DNA of 32,855 nt from NCBI GenBank assembly GCA_937950315.1, contig CALFDU010000084.1, positions 1 through 32,855 on the forward strand. The letters are read 5' to 3'. This document shows, piece after piece, positions 8,803 to 15,664 of this stretch (the stretch's first letter is position 1; each line of letters starts with the position of its first letter). The notes below the pieces were generated by a model that saw nothing but the letters and a program-made list of their open reading frames with translations, made no database searches and was not told where the DNA came from. Origin of the DNA: an uncultured Saprospiraceae bacterium (GTDB lineage Bacteria > Bacteroidota > Bacteroidia > Chitinophagales > Saprospiraceae). The translations under genes were made by a program, and so were the position numbers.

Positions 8803-8997
8803 CTAGTCTAGGTCTTCTTCACCTTTCACGATGACTTGACCTCTGTAGTAAAGATCCCCATCTACTTCATAAGCTCTGTGGAACCTGTGAGTTTCTCCTG
8901 TAGTTTTACAAACTGCAAGTTGTGGAATCTCAGCTTTTAAGTGAGTTCTTCTCTTTCTTTTTCTTTGTTTGGATATTCTGGACTTTGGATGTGCCAT
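8803..8997 (-). CDS. rpmF: 50S ribosomal protein bL32, zinc-less form
   Basis: A 64-residue ribosomal protein of the large subunit. The opening MAHPKSRISKQRKRKRRTH is the conserved basic rRNA-binding arm of bL32. The usual zinc ribbon of four cysteines is lost: only Cys30 remains (AVCKTTGETHRFHRA), with TTGE and RA where the other cysteines would sit. To my knowledge such C-minus bL32 forms are common in this phylum, so this is an expected variant and not a damaged gene. It follows yceD by 17 bp, the classic yceD-rpmF pairing, and ends at its own terminator. The frequent plsX-fabH extension of this operon is absent. Confidence 0.97.
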   Translation of the reverse strand: MAHPKSRISKQRKRKRRTHLKAEIPQLAVCKTTGETHRFHRAYEVDGDLYYRGQVIVKGEEDLD

Positions 8998-9014
8998 GAC
9001 ACGTATAGTTTTAC

Positions 9015-9548
9015 TTAGTTTAAATCAATGTTTTTTAACGCTTTCGCAAATGGATTCTCTTCATCATCATCTTCATCATCTGATTCCTCAACATAATCCA
9101 AGACATCCTTCGCTTTGAAGTTGCATGGAACAGGGTCCTCTAAATCACAATCATATTTCTTAATCAAAGGAACTGACAAATTGATAAACTCATATATCGC
9201 TTTGTCCAAATTCAACTCATGTGTATCGTAAGTTATACTCCAAACTTCCTCTTCGAAATTAATCTCGTCGACGGTGTATTTGATGATTAACTTATGATCG
9301 CCAAGTACCGGTAGATTGATATCTGCAAGGCATCGGTCACATTCAGTCCTCATTCTTCCTTCAATCACGAAATCAACTTCAATATGATTTGACTTTTTAT
9401 AAAGCTCAATTTCAATCTCAAAGCTTCCTTGCTTTACGATCGATTTTTCAAACTTTTGGAAAAAATCATTCTCAATTCTGAATTGATAGTGATGAATCCC
9501 ATCTTTCAGGCCTTTAAGGGGCAATGAAAAATGTGTTAAGGCTCGCAT
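9015..9548 (-). CDS. yceD: YceD / DUF177 family protein
   Basis: A 177-residue protein of the DUF177 (YceD/Rpf177) family, identified by fold pattern and by its place immediately upstream of rpmF. The central motif TECDRCLADINLPV (Cys70, Cys73) is the family hallmark. A second pair, Cys133 and Cys141 in DCDLEDPVPCN, is also typical, and together they may form a metal-binding or structural site. The tail is strongly acidic (EESDDEDDDEEN) and ends in NPFAKALKNIDLN, a C-terminal motif often seen in this family. DUF177 proteins have been linked to 23S rRNA accumulation or ribosome assembly in plants and bacteria. That role is family knowledge and not shown here. A candidate promoter with both -33 and -7 elements lies just upstream. 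Confidence 0.93.
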   Translation of the reverse strand: MRALTHFSLPLKGLKDGIHHYQFRIENDFFQKFEKSIVKQGSFEIEIELYKKSNHIEVDFVIEGRMRTECDRCLADINLPVLGDHKLIIKYTVDEINFEEEVWSITYDTHELNLDKAIYEFINLSVPLIKKYDCDLEDPVPCNFKAKDVLDYVEESDDEDDDEENPFAKALKNIDLN

Positions 9549-9573
9549 TTTAAAGAACGTTTTAAATGGAGGG

Positions 9574-9604
9574 CGAAATTAATCTTTATTCTTTAAATAT
9601 TCAA
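9574..9604 (-). promoter_or_regulatory. Putative promoter of yceD-rpmF
   Basis: On the minus strand, TTG (9604-9602) is separated by 20 bp from TAATTTCG (9581-9574). This fits the Bacteroidota pattern TTG-N(about 17-23)-TAnnTTTG with one mismatch (C for T). It ends 25 bp before the yceD ATG, in the divergent gap shared with radC. Confidence 0.45.
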
Positions 9605-9674
9605 CAGAAATTTAAGATAATTAATTAGTTGCCAAATATGTTTACCTCCTTGGTTTTCAATTGATTATATAAGT

Positions 9675-10373
9675 ATGGAGGCTAATGTAAATTCAGCAAG
9701 TATAAGATATTGGGCAAAATCAGACCGACCAAGGGAAAAATTGCTCATTCATGGTAAGGAAACCCTTACCAATGCTGAATTATTGGCCATTTTGCTTGGT
9801 TCTGGATCTAGAAATGAAAGCGCCCTCTCCCTCGCCCAAAAGATTTTAGCGCAAAATGATCAAAATTTAATCGAATTGGGAAAAATGAACCTCCAAGAGC
9901 TCCAAAAGTTCAATGGAATGGGAAAAGTGAAGGCAATAACTGTCATTGCAGCACTAGAATTGGGAAAAAGAAGACATAATAGCGCTTCATTGAATCGTCC
10001 TAAAATTGTCAATAGTAATGACGCTTATCAGCTGTTATTGTATGATTTATCAGACCTAAGAACAGAATCTTTCAAAATCTTACTGCTAAACAGAGGAAAT
10101 AGAGTCATTAAAACCGTTAATATCAGCAATGGTGGTATAGCAGGGACTGTGGTAGATCCAAAAGTAATTTTTAAATCAGCCATAGATCACGAAGCCAGCT
10201 CCATCATTCTAAGCCACAACCATCCTTCTGGTAACCTAAAACCTAGTTCAGAAGACATCCGAATCACCAAAAAACTGAAAGCCTCGGGTGAAATTTTAAG
10301 TATTGGGGTCCTAGATCATCTAATAATAAGCGAAAGAGGTTACTTCAGCTTTGCAGATGAATCTATGCTATAA
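9675..10373 (+). CDS. radC: RadC-family JAB-domain protein
   Basis: A 232-residue RadC/YicR family protein. The N-terminal UPF0758 part carries a helix-hairpin-helix-like segment (FNGMGKVKAITVIAALELGKR, split here over about 79-99). The C-terminal JAB/MPN domain has the complete JAMM metal motif: Glu131 (RTESF), His181-x-His183 (SHNHPSG) and Asp194 (SSEDIRITKKL). The length is typical. Despite the historical name, RadC has no firmly established repair role; the fold predicts a zinc metalloprotease-like or nuclease-like activity. It is transcribed divergently from yceD and is followed 18 bp later by the four-helix-bundle gene. No clear promoter was found in the 126-bp divergent gap on this strand. 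Confidence 0.95.
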   Translation: MEANVNSASIRYWAKSDRPREKLLIHGKETLTNAELLAILLGSGSRNESALSLAQKILAQNDQNLIELGKMNLQELQKFNGMGKVKAITVIAALELGKRRHNSASLNRPKIVNSNDAYQLLLYDLSDLRTESFKILLLNRGNRVIKTVNISNGGIAGTVVDPKVIFKSAIDHEASSIILSHNHPSGNLKPSSEDIRITKKLKASGEILSIGVLDHLIISERGYFSFADESML

Positions 10374-10391
10374 AAATTAAAATCGTACGCT

Positions 10392-10772
10392 TTGAAGAAC
10401 AAACAATACATCAAAAAGCCTGATCCACTTGGAGACAAGTCCTTTTATCTAGCCATGAAAATTATCAGTATCTATAAGGACTTGCAACTCAAAAAAAATG
10501 AATTTAATTTGAGTCAGCAACTGTTCCAATCAGGAACCAATCCGGGCTCTCTGATAAGGGAAGCGCGTTCTGCAAAATCCAATTCAGATTTTATATACAA
10601 GCTTAACATGGCTCAGAAAAGCTGTCAAGAAACAATTTACTGGTTAGAACTATTATATAAGTCCAATTATGTTAAGAAAGAAGCATATACAGAAATTAAT
10701 AATCTCACCATTGAAGTGCTAAAAATGCTTACAAGTTCAATAAAAACCAAAAAAAGAAACATTAAGTATTAA
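10392..10772 (+). CDS. Four-helix bundle protein (23S rRNA IVS-type family)
   Basis: A 126-residue protein of the four-helix-bundle family often called S23/IVS protein. It matches the family pattern: DKSFYLAMKIISIYKDLQ (helix 1), LSQQLFQSGTNPGSLIREA (helix 2), SNSDFIYKLNMAQKSCQET (helix 3) and WLELLYKSNYV. The start is TTG at 10392. The first in-frame ATG (10455) would cut into conserved helix 1 (KSFYLAMKI), so TTG is preferred. Relatives are encoded inside 23S rRNA intervening sequences, but many Bacteroidota carry free-standing copies such as this one. The biochemical role is unknown; a pentameric toroid is known structurally for a relative. It sits 18 bp after radC and 41 bp before the ABC exporter. 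Confidence 0.82.
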   Translation: MKNKQYIKKPDPLGDKSFYLAMKIISIYKDLQLKKNEFNLSQQLFQSGTNPGSLIREARSAKSNSDFIYKLNMAQKSCQETIYWLELLYKSNYVKKEAYTEINNLTIEVLKMLTSSIKTKKRNIKY

Positions 10773-10813
10773 CAGCTGGCTTTCGTCAATAACTAGCTAT
10801 CTTGCAGCCATTA

Positions 10814-12580
10814 ATGAGTACAGAGAAAAATAAAAATAGCTTAGATCTTCATTTGTTAGGAAGAGTTTTAAAACTCACAACCCCTTACAAAAAGCTCTTT
10901 TATTACACCATTTTTTTGGCGATTGCCTTGGCACCGATTACAGCCATCAGACCATATCTTATCAAGGAAATGGTCGATACCAACATTTTCCAAAACGACC
11001 TTTCTGGCTTGAAAATGATGGCGCTGATTTACATTGGAATAACAATCTTGAACACCCTCATGCGGTATTCTCTTATCTATAGAACTGCACTTCTTGGTCA
11101 GTCAGTTATCAAGGATTTAAGAGTTAAAGTATTCAAACATCTTTCTAATTTAAAGCTTAGGTTTTTTGATCAGACACCGATTGGTACGGTAACTACAAGA
11201 ACCATCAATGATGTAGAAGCCATCAAAAGAATTTTTGAGCAAGGCTCGATCACAATTGTAGCGGACATGCTCAGTATATTCATGGTACTTGGTATGATGT
11301 TTTATACAAGTTGGAAATTAACCATGATCTTTTTGGTAACAGTACCATTGTTATTGATTGCCACCTACATCTTCAAAGAAAAAGTAAAAGAAGCTTATCA
11401 AAAAGTGAGAACTCAGATCTCATCAATGAATGCTTTCCTTCAAGAAAGAATTACAGGAATGAGAGTTATCCAGATCTTTAATGCACAAGATCAAGAGATG
11501 AAGAAATTCAAAGAGATCAATAAAAAATATACGAAGGCCAATCTAGATTCAATTCTATACTACGCCGTCTTCTTCCCTGTGGTCGAATTGATAAATTCAT
11601 TGGCATTGGCCTTGCTCGTATTTTGGGGAACAAAAGGAATATGGAATGGATCAATAAGTCCAGGAGCAGTGATTGCCTTTCCGTTGTTTTTGAATATGAT
11701 ATTCAGGCCGATTAGAATGTTGGCAAATAGGTTCAACGAATTACAAATGGGATTGGTCGCAGCAGAAAGAGTGTACAATGTTCTTGATGATCAATCACAC
11801 ATTGATGACTTTGGAAAGATAAAGGATACTTCCGTAAATGGAATTGTTGAATTTAAAAACGTTGACTTTGCGTACGACGATGAAAATTTTGTTTTAAAGG
11901 ACGTTAGTTTTAAAATTGAAGCTGGAACAACTTTGGCCATTGTCGGAAGTACTGGTTCGGGTAAAACAACAATAATAAATTTATTGGGACGCTATTACAA
12001 TATTAATGGTGGTGAAATTTTGGTCGATGGAAAAAACATCAACAAGTACGAACTTCAATTTCTAAGAGAACGACTTGCTTTGGTATTACAAGATGTATTC
12101 TTATTCGATGGGACAGTTTTTGAAAACATAAAACTGAGGGATCAAAGCATTACTGATGAAGAAGTAATCAAAGCGGCAAAGAAGATTGGAGCACATGAGT
12201 ACATCATGAACATGCCTGATCAATATAATTTTCATATCACTGAAAGAGGAAACAATCTTTCAATGGGACAACGTCAATTGATCTCATTTGTAAGAGCTCT
12301 TGTTGTAAATCCTGATATCTTGATTTTAGATGAAGCTACATCATCCGTAGATACAGAAACAGAGGCAACCATTCAATATGCCATCGAACAATTGATTGAC
12401 AAACGATCCTCTATCATCATCGCACACCGTTTATCAACAATCCGTCATGCAGACAAAATAATGGTAATGGACCAAGGACAGGTTGCAGAAATAGGCAATC
12501 ACAACGAATTGATGAATATTAAAGACGGAAAGTACAAAGCGCTCTACGATCTCCAATTTGATGGGGAACCCGTTGGATGA
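10814..12580 (+). CDS. MsbA-like ABC exporter (fused permease and ATPase)
   Basis: A 588-residue half-transporter from the ATG at 10814; an in-frame TTG 12 bp earlier adds only LQPL and is not preferred. Six transmembrane helices occupy roughly residues 28-320 (type-1 exporter fold). The C-terminal ATPase domain follows: Walker A GSTGSGKT (378-385), Q-loop VLQDVFLFDGTVFENI, signature LSMGQ (482-486, Met replacing the usual first Gly of LSGGQ), Walker B ILILDE with the catalytic Glu507, and the H-loop His538. All catalytic residues are present and no partner half-transporter is adjacent, so a homodimer is likely. Relatives export lipids, glycolipids, peptides or drugs. The adjacent membrane protein and glycosyltransferase make an envelope-related substrate plausible, but this is inference. 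Confidence 0.93.
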   Translation: MSTEKNKNSLDLHLLGRVLKLTTPYKKLFYYTIFLAIALAPITAIRPYLIKEMVDTNIFQNDLSGLKMMALIYIGITILNTLMRYSLIYRTALLGQSVIKDLRVKVFKHLSNLKLRFFDQTPIGTVTTRTINDVEAIKRIFEQGSITIVADMLSIFMVLGMMFYTSWKLTMIFLVTVPLLLIATYIFKEKVKEAYQKVRTQISSMNAFLQERITGMRVIQIFNAQDQEMKKFKEINKKYTKANLDSILYYAVFFPVVELINSLALALLVFWGTKGIWNGSISPGAVIAFPLFLNMIFRPIRMLANRFNELQMGLVAAERVYNVLDDQSHIDDFGKIKDTSVNGIVEFKNVDFAYDDENFVLKDVSFKIEAGTTLAIVGSTGSGKTTIINLLGRYYNINGGEILVDGKNINKYELQFLRERLALVLQDVFLFDGTVFENIKLRDQSITDEEVIKAAKKIGAHEYIMNMPDQYNFHITERGNNLSMGQRQLISFVRALVVNPDILILDEATSSVDTETEATIQYAIEQLIDKRSSIIIAHRLSTIRHADKIMVMDQGQVAEIGNHNELMNIKDGKYKALYDLQFDGEPVG

Positions 12581-12608
12581 TAATTTAGTTTATAATATTG
12601 TAATCGCT

Positions 12609-12626
12609 CTCTTTAGGATTAAAGAG
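12609..12626 (+). other. Short hairpin between ABC exporter and membrane protein genes
   Basis: A perfect 7-bp inverted repeat, CTCTTTA and TAAAGAG, around a GGAT loop in the 82-bp gap. No T run follows, so it is not a standard terminator. It might be a weak attenuator or mRNA-stability element, or chance in AT-rich DNA. Confidence 0.3.
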
Positions 12627-12662
12627 AAATTGTTTAGTATTTTAGTTTCATATTTTATTACA

Positions 12663-13133
12663 ATGGCAAATAATCAAAGAAATGCACCAAAAGGATTTGG
12701 TGGTGGAATATTAGGAATCGTAATGATTTTAGGAACCGTTATGCTTTTATGGTTTCTTTTTAAAAGCGTCTATAGCATTCTTTATTTTATAGCACCCGTC
12801 TTATTTATTGCCACACTATTCATGAAGCGGTCTGTCTTTGTTGATTATGCAAAGTTCATCGGAAAAACATTTCAGGAAAACGCGGGCAAAGGATTACTGT
12901 ATGGTATCGGTACATTTGTTGGATTTCCAGTTGTTTTGGCCTACCTATTTGTAAAGGCTTTAACGATGTATCAGTTTGAAAAAAAGTTTGGTAAAAAAGA
13001 AGAACCAAAGTTTGCGGAATACGAAGAGGTGGAGGAACAAGAAGTCGACGATGAAGACTTTCTTGAATTACCAGAAATTGAAAAGGCGGAACCCATTAAG
13101 AAATCCAACAATGAGTACGACGACCTACTCTAA
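12663..13133 (+). CDS. Hypothetical membrane protein with acidic C-terminal tail
   Basis: I do not recognise a family. The start is set at the ATG at 12663 (MANNQRNAPKGFGGG), giving 156 residues. An upstream extension to 12558 would overlap the ABC gene and is rejected. The protein has a short Gly-rich N-terminus and a long hydrophobic region (about 13-57, probably two closely spaced helices: ILGIVMILGTVMLLWFLF and ILYFIAPVLFIATLF). A basic loop follows (MKRSVFVDYAKFIGKTF), then another hydrophobic segment (about 78-102, LLYGIGTFVGFPVVLAYLF). The cytosolic-looking tail is highly acidic (EEVEEQEVDDEDFLELPE). It begins 82 bp after the exporter and 3 bp before the glycosyltransferase, so it is probably translated with the latter. 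A membrane scaffold or accessory role is only a guess. Confidence 0.8.
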   Translation: MANNQRNAPKGFGGGILGIVMILGTVMLLWFLFKSVYSILYFIAPVLFIATLFMKRSVFVDYAKFIGKTFQENAGKGLLYGIGTFVGFPVVLAYLFVKALTMYQFEKKFGKKEEPKFAEYEEVEEQEVDDEDFLELPEIEKAEPIKKSNNEYDDLL

Positions 13134-13136
13134 TAC

Positions 13137-14261
13137 ATGATTTTACTCACCGTATTCATTTGTCTTGTTTATACTTTTCTCATCATCAATCTGATGAAGC
13201 ACTGGGAGGAAATTCCTGCAGTTAATATTCCAGAAGAATACCAAGCAAAAATCAAATTGTCTGTTGTCATCATTGCCAGAAATGAAGAAGGCAACATAAA
13301 GAAATGTATTCAATCAATCCTTGACAATGATTTCCCTATTTCCTCTTATGAAATAATTGTGGTTGATGACCATAGTGAAGACACCACCATTCAAGAAATT
13401 GAGGGTTTTGCAAACGAAAGAATACGTGTTCTACATTTGGGGAATTTCTTAAAGGATGGAAAAACCAATGCCTTTAAAAAAGCAGGAATTCAATATGCTT
13501 TACAAAATGCAAAATACAACCATATTATCCACACAGATGCAGATTGTGTCGTACCAACCAACTGGCTAAGAATTACAGCTTGGAATTTTAAGAAAGGAAC
13601 AAAGCTTCAAGCAGGGCCAGTAGGTTTTAGTCCTGTACATTCATTTCTATCATGGTTTCAGCAACTTGACATGTATACACTCATGGCATCTACAAATGCT
13701 GGAATCCGTTCGCAAAATTGGTACTTGGCCAATGGCGCAAATCTTGCTTATGCAAAAAGCAGTTTACCCCAAGACATATACAAAGAATCAAATCGTTATG
13801 CCTCAGGAGATGACGTCTATCTCATCAATAGATTTGCTGAGAATCATGGAGATGAAATTGTTTTTGAATCACTTATTCCTATCAGGACAACTCCGATAGA
13901 AAATTGGAAAAGTTTTATCAATCAAAGAAAAAGGTGGGCGGGAAAAAATCGCCAGCTCGCCAAAGGTAAAATGAAAAACATCTTGATCATTCCAGTAATT
14001 GCCAATCTTTGGGTTTTCATTTTATTACTTTGTATTCCAATCATCCCAAGCATAACACTGGGTCTTTTTGCGTTTTACCTTCTAACCAAGCTTATGGTTG
14101 ACTATGTATTATTGGAATACATGCAAAGAAAAACAAGACCTAAAGAAAAAAACAAACATTTTTTGCTGGCTTTCTTGATGTATCCTTTTTACTTTCTTTT
14201 AGTAGGTTTTCTATCACTGGTCTCACCGAGCTATCAATGGAAAGCCAGAAAGGTTCAATAA
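13137..14261 (+). CDS. Membrane-anchored family 2 glycosyltransferase
   Basis: A 374-residue GT-A fold glycosyltransferase of family GT2. An N-terminal membrane helix lies at about 2-20. The catalytic domain shows LSVVIIARNEEGNI (41-54), the nucleotide-binding EIIVVDDHSED (72-82), the metal-binding DAD (134-136), an acidic GDD (224-226) and QRKRW (263-267), the Q-x-x-R-W motif of processive or polyisoprenyl-linked GT2 enzymes. At least two further helices lie at the C-terminus (about 281-318 and 342-362). This layout suits transfer of a sugar from a nucleotide donor to a membrane acceptor on the cytosolic face. Sugar and acceptor are unknown. It follows the hypothetical membrane protein by 3 bp and may work with the nearby exporter in building a surface glycan or glycolipid, which is inference. 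Confidence 0.9.
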   Translation: MILLTVFICLVYTFLIINLMKHWEEIPAVNIPEEYQAKIKLSVVIIARNEEGNIKKCIQSILDNDFPISSYEIIVVDDHSEDTTIQEIEGFANERIRVLHLGNFLKDGKTNAFKKAGIQYALQNAKYNHIIHTDADCVVPTNWLRITAWNFKKGTKLQAGPVGFSPVHSFLSWFQQLDMYTLMASTNAGIRSQNWYLANGANLAYAKSSLPQDIYKESNRYASGDDVYLINRFAENHGDEIVFESLIPIRTTPIENWKSFINQRKRWAGKNRQLAKGKMKNILIIPVIANLWVFILLLCIPIIPSITLGLFAFYLLTKLMVDYVLLEYMQRKTRPKEKNKHFLLAFLMYPFYFLLVGFLSLVSPSYQWKARKVQ

Positions 14262-14262
14262 A

Positions 14263-14286
14263 GTAGATCACACATAATGGATCTAC
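14263..14286 (+). terminator. Weak candidate terminator/hairpin after glycosyltransferase
   Basis: GTAGATC and GATCTAC form a perfect 7-bp stem with a 10-nt loop, starting 1 bp after the glycosyltransferase stop. No T tract follows, so termination activity is doubtful. Confidence 0.28.
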
Positions 14287-14342
14287 AATGTTCTCTGAAC
14301 TTCCAAAGTGATATCTTTTCAAATACCCTTTCATAATTTTCA

Positions 14343-14350
14343 TATCTTTA
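14343..14350 (+). promoter_or_regulatory. Putative -7 element abutting the amidase start
   Basis: TATCTTTA matches TAnnTTTG at all but the last base and ends only 4 bp before the amidase ATG. If used, the transcript would be leaderless. No -33 TTG is evident, so confidence is low. The same octamer precedes the epimerase gene at the same distance. Confidence 0.28.
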
Positions 14351-14354
14351 ATTT

Positions 14355-15605
14355 ATGAGGAAATTCATAAAGATTGTAGTGTTTTATTCTATCACATTGG
14401 TGACTTTGTTTGGACAATCTAAAACATTGGAGATAACACCTGATTTTCATGAAGCAAAAAACGGTTTTTCCACTCTAGAAATTCCATTCAGTGCAGGCGA
14501 TGAAAAGTTGGATTTCATTTCTGTGTCATGCTATCATTTTGACACAGAAGATGTTGGTATCTCCTATCGAATAAAAACAAACAATCAATGGTCTGCTTGG
14601 ATAGCATTTGAACAGCTACATGAATATGTTGCCCCAGATCGGATAGCCTATCAAACCAAAGCCATTGATCATTCTTTCTCAACGATCCAATTAAAATCTA
14701 GCAAAAAAATAATGTCGCCCTTGACCTTGCGTTTTTTCATAGCAAAAAAAGGTGATGCTCCCAGTCAAACAATCGATAGATCCATAAGCTGCGAATCGCT
14801 GGAAACATGTGAGCGAGATTGCTGGTGCCCAATATGCCCAATAGACAACACCCCTCAGATAACAAATCCAACACACTTGATTGTACATCACTCCGCAGGA
14901 AACAACCAGAGTAACAATTTCGCTGCAGTGGTTGAATCAATCTGGGATCTTCATGTCAACACCAATGGATGGGATGACATAGGTTACAATTGGTTGATTG
15001 ATCCCAATGGTATTTTATACCAAGGGAGACTTGACAATTACCAGGGCGCACACTTCAGTTGTATCAATGAGAATACAGTAGGCACCTGTATCATTGGTGA
15101 CTACAGCCTAGTAGAACCTACAGAAGCATCATTAAATACTTTGGTGAATCTATTGGCTTTTGAGGCGACAGAACATCACATAGATGTAACTGGTGCATCT
15201 TACCACGTAACAGGTGATTTTGTATTAAACAACATTGCAGGACATCGAGATAGTAGTGGATCAACAAATGCTTGTTCAGGTACAGTATGTCCAGGAGACA
15301 GCTTTTATCCATTGTTGCCAGATATTAGAATGGCAGTTTCAGAATTACCTTGCTATCAGGATGGGTTTACTTCGACAAAAGAAAACGAATTTTCAAACAT
15401 CCATGTATTTCCAAATCCAGTTCAGACTCACATAAAAATAGAAACCATTGATCATCAACTTCTGAGGTTTGAAATAGTGGATATGAATGGTAAAATTTTA
15501 GGCTTTGTGGATTCTGGAAAAGCCAATGACATTTCTTATTTGAGTCCAGGCATTTACTTCATAATACACGAAGGGAAATACGTACAAAGGGTTATTAAAA
15601 AATAA
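14355..15605 (+). CDS. Secreted N-acetylmuramoyl-L-alanine amidase with T9SS sorting domain
   Basis: A 416-residue exported peptidoglycan amidase. A signal peptide covers about 1-21. Residues 22-140 form an all-beta domain of the kind found N-terminal to PGRP-like amidases. A cysteine-rich linker at 146-161 holds five Cys in 16 residues. The amidase_2/PGRP domain spans about 171-330. Zinc ligands are His178 or His179 (LIVHHSAG), His297 (AGHRD) and Cys312 (VCPGD). Tyr211 in IGYNWLIDPNG and GAHFSCINENTVGTCIIGDY are family landmarks. Residues 348-416 are a type A T9SS C-terminal domain (VFPNPV, then FEIVDMNGK, LSPGIYFI and ending VQRVIKK). The protein should therefore cross the outer membrane and be released or surface-attached. 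It cleaves the bond between muramic acid and L-Ala. The target could be its own envelope or other bacteria. Confidence 0.93.
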   Translation: MRKFIKIVVFYSITLVTLFGQSKTLEITPDFHEAKNGFSTLEIPFSAGDEKLDFISVSCYHFDTEDVGISYRIKTNNQWSAWIAFEQLHEYVAPDRIAYQTKAIDHSFSTIQLKSSKKIMSPLTLRFFIAKKGDAPSQTIDRSISCESLETCERDCWCPICPIDNTPQITNPTHLIVHHSAGNNQSNNFAAVVESIWDLHVNTNGWDDIGYNWLIDPNGILYQGRLDNYQGAHFSCINENTVGTCIIGDYSLVEPTEASLNTLVNLLAFEATEHHIDVTGASYHVTGDFVLNNIAGHRDSSGSTNACSGTVCPGDSFYPLLPDIRMAVSELPCYQDGFTSTKENEFSNIHVFPNPVQTHIKIETIDHQLLRFEIVDMNGKILGFVDSGKANDISYLSPGIYFIIHEGKYVQRVIKK

Positions 15606-15664
15606 CCTTATCTAAAAACATCTTCAAAATCTGGATTTAATCCGCAGAGAAGCTGCAATCATGA

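Noticed and set aside
12558-12662. N-terminal extension of the hypothetical membrane protein
   Set aside because: It overlaps the ABC exporter gene and begins at TTG. The ATG at 12663 starts a plausible Gly-rich leader before the first membrane helix.
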